This document shows, one piece after another, positions 51,951-60,468 of a DNA stretch of 64,000 bases. Origin of the DNA: Limnochorda pilosa (GTDB taxonomy: Bacteria; Bacillota; Limnochordia; Limnochordales; Limnochordaceae). The notes under the pieces were generated by a model, which made no database searches, had not been told where the DNA came from, and was given only the letters and a program-made list of their open reading frames with translations. The stretch covers positions 1,054,001 to 1,118,000 of the forward strand of contig NZ_AP014924.1 of assembly GCF_001544015.1 (NCBI RefSeq), written 5' to 3'. The translations under genes and the position numbers were made by a program. Within the stretch, counting starts at the first letter, position 1. Every line of letters starts with the position of its first letter.

Positions 51951-53168
51951 CTACGCCCGCCACGCAACGGGCAGCGCCTCCAGGGCGCGAAAGGCCATGT
52001 TGGCGACGTATCGGGGCTCTTCCCGAAGCGCGAGGACGGGAAGCCTGGGCAAGAGGCTGGCGAAGGCGATCTCGGCCTCGAGCCGGGCGAGGCCGGCGCC
52101 GACGCAGTAGTGGATCCCGTGGCCGAAGGCCAGGTGGTTGTTGGGGGTCCGCCCCACGTCGAGCTGGTCCGGATCCGGGAACGAACCGGGATCCCGGTTG
52201 GCGGAGCCCAGCACGAGGAAGACCCCGGTGCCCCGTTCGAAGGGCACGCCGCCCACCTCCGCCGGCCGGGCACAGTGCCGGGCCGTCATCTGGACGGGTG
52301 AATCGTAGCGCAGGAGCTCCTCGACAGCCAGGGGCAGGAGCTCGGGGGAACGGCGGAGCCGCTCAACCTGGTCCGGGTTCTTCAGGAGCGCGTAGGTTCC
52401 GTTGGCGATCAGGTTCACCGTCGTCTCATGGCCGGCGGTGAGCAGCATGATGGCGGTGCCGATCACCTCATCGTGGGTCAGTCGGTTTCCGTCCTCCTCG
52501 GCGGCGAGAAGGGCACTGAGGAGGTCCTCTCGCGGCGAGCGCCGCCGCTCGTCGAGCAGCCTCCGCATGTAGCCGGCCATCTCGAGGGCGGCCCTGGGTG
52601 ATTCGGGGGGTACGTCGTCGATGGACCAGGCCCCGAGGAAGGCGGCGATCAGCTGGGCCCAGCCTCGGAAGAGCTCCCGGTCCTCGTCCGGGGCGCCCAG
52701 GAGCCTCGCGATCACCATGACGGGCAGCGGGGAGGCGAAGTCGCGCAGCAGGTCGAACGTGCTCTGCCCGGCCACCCGGTCCAGAAGGGCCTCAGCTGTC
52801 TTCTGGATGAAACCGGCCATCTCCTGGACCGTTCGCGGCGTGAACGCCTTGCTCACCAGCGCCCGCAGGCGGGTGTGGTCGGGCGGGTCCCGCAGGAGCA
52901 TCCAGGTGGCGAAGATCTGCTGAATCGGCAGCATCTCCTCCCGGACGGGGAGTTCCCGCCCGGCGTTCCGGGCCTGCCGGACGAAAGCGGGGCTCTTCAG
53001 CACCGCGCCCACGTCGTCGTAGCGGAAGAGCATGCGGACGGGAAAGCCAAACCCCGGCACCTCGTAGACGGGGGCTCTCTCCCGCATGAGCCGGTAGACG
53101 CTGTAGCGCTCCTGAAGCAGTGCCTCGCTGTTGGGGTCGAACAGGACGGCCGCATCGGCCATGGCCAT
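51951..53168 (-). CDS. Cytochrome P450
   Basis: A 405-residue soluble class I P450 of the bacterial CYP107/109-like type. The I-helix oxygen-binding motif is AGHETT, the K-helix ExxR lies in AVEELLRYDSPVQ, and the heme loop FGHGIHYCVGAGLARLE contains the axial Cys. DPPDHTRLRALVSKAFTPR is the C-helix region. ATG 53168 follows GGAGAGAGG. Redox partners are not in the window. Substrate unknown; oxidation of a lipid or secondary metabolite is likely. Confidence 0.95.
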   Translation of the reverse strand: MAMADAAVLFDPNSEALLQERYSVYRLMRERAPVYEVPGFGFPVRMLFRYDDVGAVLKSPAFVRQARNAGRELPVREEMLPIQQIFATWMLLRDPPDHTRLRALVSKAFTPRTVQEMAGFIQKTAEALLDRVAGQSTFDLLRDFASPLPVMVIARLLGAPDEDRELFRGWAQLIAAFLGAWSIDDVPPESPRAALEMAGYMRRLLDERRRSPREDLLSALLAAEEDGNRLTHDEVIGTAIMLLTAGHETTVNLIANGTYALLKNPDQVERLRRSPELLPLAVEELLRYDSPVQMTARHCARPAEVGGVPFERGTGVFLVLGSANRDPGSFPDPDQLDVGRTPNNHLAFGHGIHYCVGAGLARLEAEIAFASLLPRLPVLALREEPRYVANMAFRALEALPVAWRA

Positions 53169-53299
53169 CGTCCTCTCTCCGTGGGACGGACGCGCACCCC
53201 ACAGGGTGCACGTCCCGGGGATGAAGCGCTTCGCTCGAAGATCATGATAGGGCGGGTGGGGCGAGGAAGGGTCTCAATATCGTCTCAACGTTGTGCGGG

Positions 53300-53540
53300 A
53301 GGGCCTCCACTCGGGCGGACAGGCAAGTTTCGGATGCGTACTCTCACTTGGCTACGGGCGAGCAGGGTCCCAAAGCCCGTGTCGGCGGAGACGATGACTC
53401 GGTCCTCGCCTTGAAGCGGAGAATCTCTAGATCCGACGCGGCTGCGAGGCCACATCCCTGACGTGCAGGACGTCGTGCCCGGCACTCCGGAGGCTCTGTC
53501 CGACCAGAGGCGAGAGGGCGTGGTCGATGAGGAACCTCAT
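53300..53540 (-). pseudogene. DUF5615 PIN-like toxin remnant
   Basis: From ATG 53540 the minus strand reads MRFLIDHALSPLVGQSLRSA then GHDVLHVRDVASQ, the DUF5615 PIN-like N-terminus, before a premature stop. After a frameshift the chain continues EDRVIVSADTGFGTLLAR, including the conserved SADTDFGTLL region. One frameshift and a stop inactivate it. It overlaps a DUF433 remnant as ATGA, the usual antitoxin-toxin layout. Confidence 0.8.
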
Positions 53541-53615
53541 GTCTGGTTCACGACGGGGAGCTGTCGCTCGTCGACCGCCAACGCAGCGAAGAGCAATGCC
53601 TCGCGGATCTCCTCG
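53537..53615 (-). pseudogene. DUF433 antitoxin remnant
   Basis: The last codons before the DUF5615 start read AREAEEIREALLFAALAVDERQLPVV, split here as EIREALLFAALAVDERQLP. This is the C-terminal helix of DUF433 antitoxins. Upstream sequence no longer resembles the family, so only the 3' end remains. Confidence 0.65.
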
Positions 53616-53746
53616 GCTTCCCGGGCGATGTCAGTGCACGGACCACAAACGTGGTCCTGATGCGTCGATGTGTGACCCCTGTCACGGAACGCCCGCCGGA
53701 CTCCTGCCAGAATGGCAGCAAGATCCCGCAGGAGGAGGCGGATTCC

Positions 53747-54361
53747 ATGAGACGAACGATCAAGTCACTGGTTGGGTTGTTGGTGGCGGCCATGATGGTC
53801 GCGGTAACGGCCGGCCACGCGCTGGCGGATGAGGGGGCACAGGCCTCCCTCGAGTGGGAGGAGTCGGCGGGCTTCCATCTCGCGGCCCATCCGCAGGCGA
53901 CCGCGAGCCTGCGCATCGTCTCCGACGATCGGATGACGCTGGAGGCCATGCTCGCAGTGATGAGCCGGTTGACGGCGGAAGCACAGGCCCGCCTGGCCCT
54001 GCGCCTGCAGGCCGAGGCTCAGGTGGCCGCCGGGAGTGGCGCGGTCAGGGCCGGCGGCACGGTGCAGGTGGATGCCGATACGGCGCTTGTGCTGCTCGCC
54101 CGCATCGATGTCCCGGTGAGGCAGCAGGTAGAGGCGGAGATGGGGGTCCAGGAGCGCGCCGGTACGTCGGGCAGGGTGGATGCCGGCGCCCGCAGCACGG
54201 CGACGGGAGCCGCCCGCGGGCATGCCGCAGCCGACGGCACAGCTTCGGGTCAGGCGGCCGCCGAGGCAGACCTCGGGACGGAAGGCCGTGCCGGTGACTC
54301 CGGGACGTCCGTGACCGTGTCGGTCCAGGGTGAGGCCGACGCGAAGGTGGACGTGCCGTAG
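53747..54361 (+). CDS. Secreted protein of unknown function
   Basis: A 204-residue protein with a clear signal peptide (MRRTIKSLVGLLVAAMMVAV to GHALA). The mature part is rich in Ala, Gly, Thr and charged residues, with a helical LEAMLAVMSRLTAEAQARLAL stretch and repetitive QVEAEMGVQ / AAEADLGTEG / VQGEADAKVDVP elements. No Cys and no known domain. ATG follows GGAGGAGG. It lies 66 bp upstream of a FecR-domain protein gene, probably in one operon. Confidence 0.7.
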   Translation: MRRTIKSLVGLLVAAMMVAVTAGHALADEGAQASLEWEESAGFHLAAHPQATASLRIVSDDRMTLEAMLAVMSRLTAEAQARLALRLQAEAQVAAGSGAVRAGGTVQVDADTALVLLARIDVPVRQQVEAEMGVQERAGTSGRVDAGARSTATGAARGHAAADGTASGQAAAEADLGTEGRAGDSGTSVTVSVQGEADAKVDVP

Positions 54362-54427
54362 CGCGTCTCGGTGCGGGTCGGCCGTGGCGAGCACAAGACC
54401 AGCCTGCCCATGCCGGGGGTGAGGAGC

Positions 54428-55306
54428 ATGTACAGGGATTCGAACCGCAGGCCCGGCCGGATCGGGCTGCTCCTCCTCGTTGTCGTACTCGCTGCGGCCG
54501 CCGTGGTCGCGGGGGCGAAGGGGGCCGGGGAAGACGGAGCTCCCGGTGAACCCGCTTCCATGGCGCGTGTGGACAGACTGCGCGGGAAGGTCGAGTGGCG
54601 CCCGGATGGGGCGTCGAGGTGGGAGCCGGCCAGCCCCGGCATGGTTCTCAGCCTCGGCGACTGGGTGCGCACCGTGGGGAAGGGCAGCTTCGTCGAGATC
54701 GCCTATCCAGCGCAGCAGGCTCGCCTCCTGGTGGAGGCCGACACGCTCCTGCAGGTCGGCGGGTCTTATCGGAGCATTCCGGAGGCGGCGACAGGTGCGT
54801 CGCGGGGCGAGGAGGGGGTGCCGGCCTTCCGCGCCGCGTTGCTGCGCGTGGGCGCTCTGTGGGCCGAGGTAGCGTCCCGAGTCAGCCGCGTCTTGCGGTT
54901 CGAGATCGCAACCCCCACGGCCGTAGCGGGCGTTCGCGGGACGCAGTTCCGCCTCGAGGTAGACGAGGACGGTGGGACGCGTCTTCTCGTCCGGGAAGGC
55001 CTGGTGGAGCTGGCGACCCCGTCGGGGAAGGTGCTGGTCGGTGCAGGGGAAGAGGCCAGTACGAACGGGGGCGGCCTGCGGGTGCGGGGACGCGTGACGG
55101 ATTCCCTGTCGAACCTGGCCCGTGAAGCAGACGACACGGTGGACGAGTGGACGGAGCGCCTGATGCGGGCCGGGGACGCCGTCGTGCCCGACACCGACTC
55201 CCTGCTGGGCGAAGGCCCGGAGGCTCTCTCCGACGAGGTCCCCTCAGACACCCCCGTTCTCTCCGACGACGAGGCCAGCAACGATGATGTTCTGCCAGAG
55301 GAGTGA
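54428..55306 (+). CDS. FecR-domain extracytoplasmic protein
   Basis: A 292-residue protein. One hydrophobic helix (GLLLLVVVLAAAAVVAGA, residues 13-30) anchors or exports it. The FecR domain reads VDRLRGKVEWRPDGASRWEP, MVLSLGDWVRTVGKGSFVEI and IATPTAVAGVRGTQFRLEVD, the core of FecR-like proteins. The C-terminal 90 residues are acidic (VLSDDEASNDDVLPEE). There is no sigma factor or TonB receptor nearby, so this is the structural FecR type, not an anti-sigma factor. ATG 54428 follows GGGGGTGAGGAG; ATG 54410 is possible. Confidence 0.8.
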   Translation: MYRDSNRRPGRIGLLLLVVVLAAAAVVAGAKGAGEDGAPGEPASMARVDRLRGKVEWRPDGASRWEPASPGMVLSLGDWVRTVGKGSFVEIAYPAQQARLLVEADTLLQVGGSYRSIPEAATGASRGEEGVPAFRAALLRVGALWAEVASRVSRVLRFEIATPTAVAGVRGTQFRLEVDEDGGTRLLVREGLVELATPSGKVLVGAGEEASTNGGGLRVRGRVTDSLSNLAREADDTVDEWTERLMRAGDAVVPDTDSLLGEGPEALSDEVPSDTPVLSDDEASNDDVLPEE

Positions 55307-55505
55307 GCCCCGCGCCATCCCCTCGCGGCACACCCCATCCAAACGGATGAGCCCGGTGTGGGTGTTCCGGAGGATGGGAAGTGCGAAACCGGCGTCGGAC
55401 AACGTGGCAGATAGGCAGCCTGGTGAAACCCGTCTCGGAATGATAGGATGGAGGAGATGAATCGCGAGAACCGCGAGGACGAACGGCCACCGGAGGGATG
55501 GCAAC

Positions 55506-55697
55506 ATGCGCTTGGGACCCATGGAACTGGTGGTCATCCTGGTCCTGGTGCTCCTGATCGTGGGACCCGGCAAGCTGCCGCAGCTCGCCAAGGCCGCAGG
55601 CGAGGCGATCGCCGGGTTCCGCAAGCAGACCGACGACCTCCGCAAGGAGATCGACGAGACCGTCGAGGAAGTGAAGAAGCCCAGCAATCCGTCCTGA
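55506..55697 (+). CDS. tatA: Twin-arginine translocase subunit TatA/TatE
   Basis: A 63-residue protein: a short N-terminus with the membrane helix ELVVILVLVLLIVGPGKLP, the FGP-like hinge here GPGKLP, and an amphipathic helix QLAKAAGEAIAGFRKQTDDL with an acidic tail. Size and layout are those of TatA, which forms the translocation pore for folded proteins. ATG follows GGAGGG. TatC is not in the window. Confidence 0.9.
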   Translation: MRLGPMELVVILVLVLLIVGPGKLPQLAKAAGEAIAGFRKQTDDLRKEIDETVEEVKKPSNPS

Positions 55698-55738
55698 AGG
55701 CGGACGGCACGATTCCGCCTTGTCGTCCCGTGACCCTC

Positions 55739-55758
55739 CCTGACACGCAGCTGTCAGG
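55739..55758. repeat. 7-bp inverted repeat after tatA
   Basis: CCTGACA-CGCAGC-TGTCAGG is a perfect hairpin 42 bp after the tatA stop, without a T-run. It may be a weak terminator or an operator. Confidence 0.45.
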
Positions 55759-55817
55759 CACCCGGGAGCAGAATGGGACCGCGGGTTGAAGCTCGAGCCG
55801 CGGGGAGGGGAGCACGG

Positions 55818-56066
55818 GTGAATCTCTTCGATTGGGGACGCGACACGAGAACGACCTTGTGCGTTGCCGAGTTCCGTGTGAAGGAACTGCGACGGGAAGC
55901 GGAAAACGAGAGGCTGGCGCGAGTGGCTGCCCACCGGGCACGAATGGGAGCGGGACGCTGGAGCAACGTGCCGCGATGGCTGGCGGTTCGGCTTCTGCGA
56001 AGGGCCCCCCGCGCGGCGCGGGCTTTCGAGAGCACTGCAACAGCAGTCCCTCGGGGGCTGGTGTGA
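55818..56066 (+). CDS. Small basic hypothetical protein
   Basis: An 82-residue frame starting at GTG 55818 after GGGGAGGGGAG. It reads NLFDWGRDTRTTLCVAEFRV then a charged helix (KELRREAENERLARVAAHRA) and an Arg-rich tail. No membrane helix or known domain. The good ribosome site and absence of a competing gene support it, but composition bias in GC-rich DNA could produce it by chance. Ends four bases before the SDR gene. Confidence 0.4.
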   Translation: MNLFDWGRDTRTTLCVAEFRVKELRREAENERLARVAAHRARMGAGRWSNVPRWLAVRLLRRAPRAARAFESTATAVPRGLV

Positions 56067-56070
56067 TCTC

Positions 56071-56813
56071 ATGCGGGGCAAGGTGGCCATCGTCACCGGG
56101 GGAGCCGACGGGATCGGGCTCGCCGTCGCCACCCGGCTGGCGCAGGAAGGCGCGCGCGTGGTCATCGCCGACATCGACGAAGAAGCAGGCGAAGAGGCAG
56201 TTGGCGACCTTCGGCAAGGCGGGAGCCAGGCAGAAGCGATTCGCGTCGCCGTCGCCAAGGAAGCCGACGCGGAAAAGATGGTCGCCTTCACCGAACGGCG
56301 TTTCGGAGGCCTCGACATCTTGGTCAACAATGCCGGAGGGATGTGGGGCCCATCCTTCCCGGAGTGCACGCCCAAGGGGTGGGGTCGGGTGCTGGACGTC
56401 AACCTGCGGGGCGTGATGCTCGCGACGCAACTCGCGCTCCCGGCCATGCGCCGGCGGGGCGGGGGCGCCATCGTGAACATGGCGTCCATGGCGGGTGTAG
56501 GTACGCTGCCGCATGCCGATCCTGAGTACGCAGCGGCCAAGGCGGGCGTCGTGCGCTTCACCACGACCCTTGCGCCGCTGAGTGTGAGGGAAGGTATTAG
56601 GGTGAACGCCATCTGCCCTGGCTGGGTGGAGGGTCCATGAGCCCAGAGGAACGCCGGAAGGCGGCGCCGCCCGTTCTGATCCAGCCAGGTGACCTGGCTG
56701 ACCTCGTCGTGCGGATGCTCACCGGCGACGACCTCGCAGGGCGTGTGGCCGTATGGCCGGATGGGGAAACGTGGCGGCTGTTGCCTGCGACTTCCGCTTG
56801 GCACGCGGGCTGA
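56071..56813 (+). pseudogene. SDR-family oxidoreductase, frameshifted near the C-terminus
   Basis: The first frame (56071-56640) is a short-chain dehydrogenase: cofactor loop TGGADGIG at 9-16, NNAG, catalytic Ser region NMASMAG and YAAAK, ending in CPGWVEGP. The stop there overlaps ATG 56637 of a second frame that runs to 56813 and encodes SPEERRKAAPPVLIQPGDLA then DLVVRMLTGDDLAGRVAVW, the normal C-terminal part of such enzymes. About ten residues of the substrate loop and the reading frame were lost. The two parts could still be made separately, but an active enzyme is unlikely. Confidence 0.75.
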
Positions 56814-57093
56814 GGCGGAAGGTCGAACTCGAGGCGATCAGGTTGCTCCTTGCCGTAGGCGCCGCCCCCCGCGTCAGGAGTGCGGGCTCCACGAACAACC
56901 TTCCCTGGCTCGTGCCTCGATTCGTGGGACGCTTCACCGGTCCCGGCTCGCGGCCTCGATGAAGTCGTAGCGATACGGGAGCCGGTGCGCGCTCCCATCC
57001 GTTGCGCCGGGGGAGATGGCCTGCTATCCTGGTGCACGAGGTGGGCGCGTTCCCGTGTGAGGCCGCGGCGGGGCGGCAAGGGGGGAGACGAGG

Positions 57094-58509
57094 ATGCTCC
57101 TGGCGCTGGAGAGCATCTTCGAGGCGAACAGGCCGCTGATCATCTTCGCGTACGGGCTCGTCTTCTTCGTGCTCGGGCTGGCCATCGCGCTCCAGTCCCG
57201 TCGCCACAGCCGGCTGGCCCTCGCCCGAAGCCTCAACTGGCTGGCCACCTTCGGCTTCATCCACGCCTTCTACGAGTGGGGCGCCCTCTTCATCCCCATC
57301 CAGGCCACGTACCTGCCGGAACCCTTCGTGGACCTCCTCTGGTCGCTGCACTTGGGCCTGCTGGCCATCTCGTTCGCCTGCCTCTTCCAGTTTGGCGTGG
57401 AGATGCTGAGACCTCTGAAGCCCCGGTGGTCCGTGCTTGCATGGCTCCCAGCCATTCTCCTGACCCTGTGGGCGCTGGCGGCAATGCTCCACCTGGGGTT
57501 GAGAGCCCACGACTTCCTGGCCTGGAGGGTGCCTGCCGGCATCTGGGCCCGATACCTCCTGGGCTTTCCGGGGGCGCTGCTCACGGCCTACGGCCTTCGA
57601 AGGCAGGCCTACGAGCTGATCGCGCCCATCGCCGAGCCGGGCGTGGTGGGCACCTTGCGCCAGGCAGGGCTCGCACTGGCCGGCTACGCCTTCTTCGGGG
57701 GGCTGGTGGTGCCGCCGGCGGAGTTCTTCCCGGCGAACGTACTCAACACGGCGGCACTCGAAGCGCTCCTGGCTGTCCCCGTTCCGGTCTACCGGAGCCT
57801 GCTCGGGCTGACGCTGACCTGGTCCATCGTCCGTGCCTTGGAGGTTTTCGAGGTCGAGGCGGACCGGCGGATCCGGGAGATGGAGGAGAGACAGATCCTG
57901 GCCGCCGAGCGGGAGCGTATCGGCCGGGACCTGCACGACCGGACGCTCCAGCTGGTGTTCGCCGCCGGGCTGTTGATCAAGTCGGGCCGCCGGGCGCTCG
58001 ACGACGCGCATCCATCCGCTGTGCCGCTGGATCAGGCCGTGCGCCAGTTGGACGAGGCTGCCCGCGACATCCGTGACCACATCGGCCAGCTTCGGGCCGA
58101 AGCCCACGCGTGCAACCTGAGGGATGGGCTCCTGCAGCTGTGCCGGGAGAGGAGTCTCTCCTCTGTGATCCAGGTGGACGTGAAGCTGGACCTGCCCCCG
58201 GATCATCCCATACCTCCCGCCGAGGCAGGGCACCTGTTGGCCATCGCGAGCGAGGCCCTGAGCAACGCGGCCCGCCACAGCCGGGCCTCCCGGGTCGACC
58301 TCGAGGCCCGGGCGAGTGCAGATGGGCTCGAACTCCTCATCGTCGACAACGGCGTGGGCCTGCCGGAGGGGCACACCGCGGGCCACGGGTTACGGAACAT
58401 GCGGGAACGGGCGTGGGTCTTGGGAGGGAGTTTCGAGATCCGCCGCCGGCCCGAGGGAGGAACCTCGGTCCGCGTGACGGTTCCGCGAGGGGAGAATGGC
58501 GCTGCCTGA
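57094..58509 (+). CDS. NarL-type sensor histidine kinase
   Basis: A 471-residue membrane kinase. Residues 1-255 contain six or seven helices (from LIIFAYGLVFFVLGLAIAL) with no extracellular domain, so sensing is probably within the membrane. The HisKA_3 domain has ERERIGRDLHDRTLQLVF with phospho-acceptor His281. The ATPase domain has LLAIASEALSNAARHSRAS (N box), VDNGVGLPEG and GHGLRNMRERA. ATG follows GGGGGGAG. The response regulator gene overlaps its 3' end by 14 bp. Confidence 0.93.
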   Translation: MLLALESIFEANRPLIIFAYGLVFFVLGLAIALQSRRHSRLALARSLNWLATFGFIHAFYEWGALFIPIQATYLPEPFVDLLWSLHLGLLAISFACLFQFGVEMLRPLKPRWSVLAWLPAILLTLWALAAMLHLGLRAHDFLAWRVPAGIWARYLLGFPGALLTAYGLRRQAYELIAPIAEPGVVGTLRQAGLALAGYAFFGGLVVPPAEFFPANVLNTAALEALLAVPVPVYRSLLGLTLTWSIVRALEVFEVEADRRIREMEERQILAAERERIGRDLHDRTLQLVFAAGLLIKSGRRALDDAHPSAVPLDQAVRQLDEAARDIRDHIGQLRAEAHACNLRDGLLQLCRERSLSSVIQVDVKLDLPPDHPIPPAEAGHLLAIASEALSNAARHSRASRVDLEARASADGLELLIVDNGVGLPEGHTAGHGLRNMRERAWVLGGSFEIRRRPEGGTSVRVTVPRGENGAA

Positions 58510-59167
58510 CGTGCGCGTGCTGATCGTGGACGACCACCACGTGGTCCGCCTGGGTCTGCGGGCCCTCCTCGAGGGCGAGCCGGGCCTGGAGGTGGTGGGT
58601 GAGGCGGCGGACGGGGAGCAGGCCCTCTCGGCGACGGAGAGGCTCCGGCCCGACGTGGTGGTCATGGACGTGCGGCTTCCCGGGCGCAGCGGGACGGACG
58701 TCTGCGGGGAGATCGTCCGCCGCTGGCCGCAGACCCATGTGATCATGCTGACCTCCTACCTCGACGAGGATCTGGTGCTTCAGGCGCTGATGGCCGGGGC
58801 TGAGGGGTACGTGTTGAAGCAGCTTGAGGGAGATGCTCTCCTGAAGGCCATCCAGGCGGTCGCCCGGGGAGACGCCGTACTTGACGCTGCCACCATGCGC
58901 CGGCTGGTGGCCAGGGTCCGCAGAGCGGAGGGCGATAGCGACCGGGCCGCCTTCCGCGACCTTTCCGAGCGCGAGCTGAGCGTGCTGCGGCTGATCGCCG
59001 AGGGGATGACCAACGCGGAGATCGCCCGCGTCCTCTCCCTGAGCGAGAAGACGGTGGGCAACCACGTGAGCACCATCCTTGGCAAGCTGGGCCTCAACAA
59101 CCGCATCCAGGCGGCGACCCACGCGGTCCGCCACCACATCGAGCGCCATGCGCCCGGCCCCGCGTAA
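58496..59167 (+). CDS. NarL/FixJ-family response regulator
   Basis: A 223-residue regulator. The receiver domain has the acidic pair Asp12-Asp13 (VLIVDDHHVVRLGLRALLEG) and phospho-acceptor Asp58 in VVVMDVRLPGRSG. The output domain is a LuxR-type helix-turn-helix, LSERELSVLRLIAEGMTNAE then LSLSEKTVGNHVSTILGKL. It is the partner of the overlapping kinase. Targets are unknown; the convergent membrane genes are candidates. Confidence 0.94.
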   Translation: MALPDVRVLIVDDHHVVRLGLRALLEGEPGLEVVGEAADGEQALSATERLRPDVVVMDVRLPGRSGTDVCGEIVRRWPQTHVIMLTSYLDEDLVLQALMAGAEGYVLKQLEGDALLKAIQAVARGDAVLDAATMRRLVARVRRAEGDSDRAAFRDLSERELSVLRLIAEGMTNAEIARVLSLSEKTVGNHVSTILGKLGLNNRIQAATHAVRHHIERHAPGPA

Positions 59168-59202
59168 CTGGGAGGGGCGCAACAAGCTCCAGGAAACAGG
59201 AA

Positions 59203-59237
59203 GGGCCCGCCGGCCGAACACACCCGCCGGCGGGCCC
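59203..59237. terminator. Strong hairpin between convergent genes
   Basis: GGGCCCGCCGG (59203-59213) pairs perfectly with CCGGCGGGCCC (59227-59237), loop 13 nt. It lies between the response regulator and the convergent membrane protein gene. There is no T-run. Confidence 0.65.
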
Positions 59238-59256
59238 TCCGGGTTGGGTATCGTCG

Positions 59257-59592
59257 TTACTCGAAGAGCTCGAACACCGGCGGGAACGTGAGCAGCAGGC
59301 CCACCACGATGAGCCACAGGGTGACGGAGAGGATCCGCCCCAGGTCCACGTCCTGCTCCCGGTACCGGTTGCTCAGCACCTTCCAACTGACGAGCCAGGC
59401 GAGGACGGCGATGCCGGTCTTGCCCGTCAGGGGGCCGGCAGGGTTCCACCAGTTCAGGAGCCCGCCCAGGCCGTGGAAGACGACGGCTCCCGTGGTCATG
59501 AGCCCGAGCACGAGGCTTCCGATCCCGCTGGCCAGCAGCGCGGCCGCGGCCGGCCCGTTGGTCACCTTTTGCCCGGCCTTCACGGTCACCAT
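59257..59592 (-). CDS. Small membrane protein, unknown
   Basis: A 111-residue protein with three hydrophobic segments (AAAALLASGIGSLVLGLMTT; TGKTGIAVLAWLVSWKVL; LSVTLWLIVVGLLLTFPPVF). A single His sits in AVVFHGLGG. ATG follows GAGGGTG. It lies 67 bp downstream of the next membrane protein on the same strand, so both are likely one operon. I do not recognise the family. Confidence 0.7.
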   Translation of the reverse strand: MVTVKAGQKVTNGPAAAALLASGIGSLVLGLMTTGAVVFHGLGGLLNWWNPAGPLTGKTGIAVLAWLVSWKVLSNRYREQDVDLGRILSVTLWLIVVGLLLTFPPVFELFE

Positions 59593-59659
59593 GCGATCAC
59601 CCTCTTTCCGGAGTCTCGAACAGCAGAGTCTCGAGCCAGGCGAAGCGCATCCGGGGCGG

Positions 59660-60190
59660 TCAGATGACGGGAGCCACCTTCGTGATCAGGGCGCCGAAGA
59701 GGCCGGCCACCGCCGCCGTGGCGAAGGCCAGGATGAAGACGATCATGACGCCCTTCCGGAGCCGCTCGTCCTTGACCAGCTGATCCCCGTACTTCCAGAC
59801 GACATAGGCGACCGCCGTGGCCAGGATCGGCGCGAACCAGGCGACGTGTTCCTTCCACTCCATACCGAACCGGTGCCAACTGGCCGTGGACGGGTCGGAG
59901 AGGAGAAGCGAACGAGGGAACCCCGAAAGGTCCGCTCCCTCCGGGGGCTGCGCCCGGTACCAGGGGTAGACGACGTAGGTACCGGAGATCACGGTGAGCC
60001 ACGCGACCACGGCCATCACCGTGGTTCCCAGGTTCAGCCTACGGATGCGCTCGCGGATGCCGTCGACAGTGACCAGCTCCGGTCTGAGGCTGTAAAGGCC
60101 GGCCAGGCCACCGGCGAAGGCGAGAAGGAAGAGTGCGCCGAGGCCCATCCCGTGGACGACGCCCCAGAACTCCCTTACCCCGAGTGACAT
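59660..60190 (-). CDS. Four-helix membrane protein with conserved-looking His residues, unknown
   Basis: A 176-residue protein. Helices run at about 12-33 (VVHGMGLGALFLLAFAGGLA), 54-75, 117-137 (HVAWFAPILATAVAYVVW) and 151-172. His residues lie at helix ends (VVHGMG; ASWHRFGMEWKEHVAW), which would suit heme or quinone binding, but this is inference. ATG 60190 follows GGAGGGAGG. The 5' untranslated region contains an 8-bp hairpin. First gene of a two-gene operon. Confidence 0.7.
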   Translation of the reverse strand: MSLGVREFWGVVHGMGLGALFLLAFAGGLAGLYSLRPELVTVDGIRERIRRLNLGTTVMAVVAWLTVISGTYVVYPWYRAQPPEGADLSGFPRSLLLSDPSTASWHRFGMEWKEHVAWFAPILATAVAYVVWKYGDQLVKDERLRKGVMIVFILAFATAAVAGLFGALITKVAPVI

Positions 60191-60207
60191 GTGCCTCCCT
60201 CCAGTCT

Positions 60208-60230
60208 CGAGCGTGCCCGCTGCACGCTCG
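60208..60230. repeat. 8-bp inverted repeat in 5' region
   Basis: CGAGCGTG (60208-60215) and CACGCTCG (60223-60230) are perfectly complementary around a 7-nt loop, 18 bp upstream of the 60190 gene start. Possible operator or RNA hairpin. Confidence 0.5.
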
Positions 60231-60468
60231 GGTATCCACTGCGGGCCGTGCTGGCAGGCAGCCGGCCCCATCTGCATCGTATCCCGAGATCGACGAAGAC
60301 CACGAGAGGAAGACTCCCTGTTGTCGGTAGGTACGCTTCCCTCGATTCCAAAGGTCCAGCACCGCCGTGAGGTCCACGGGGGATGCCTCTCCTGCGCCCG
60401 TGGTGGTAGAATGGACCCGTCGGAGACGCAGCGGGCGACAGGCCGGGAGCCGGAGGGGTGGACGGTCG

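Noticed and set aside
54428-55306. Anti-sigma factor FecR of an iron-siderophore signalling system
   Set aside because: No extracytoplasmic sigma factor or TonB-dependent receptor lies nearby, and the acidic tail and N-terminal anchor fit the structural FecR type.
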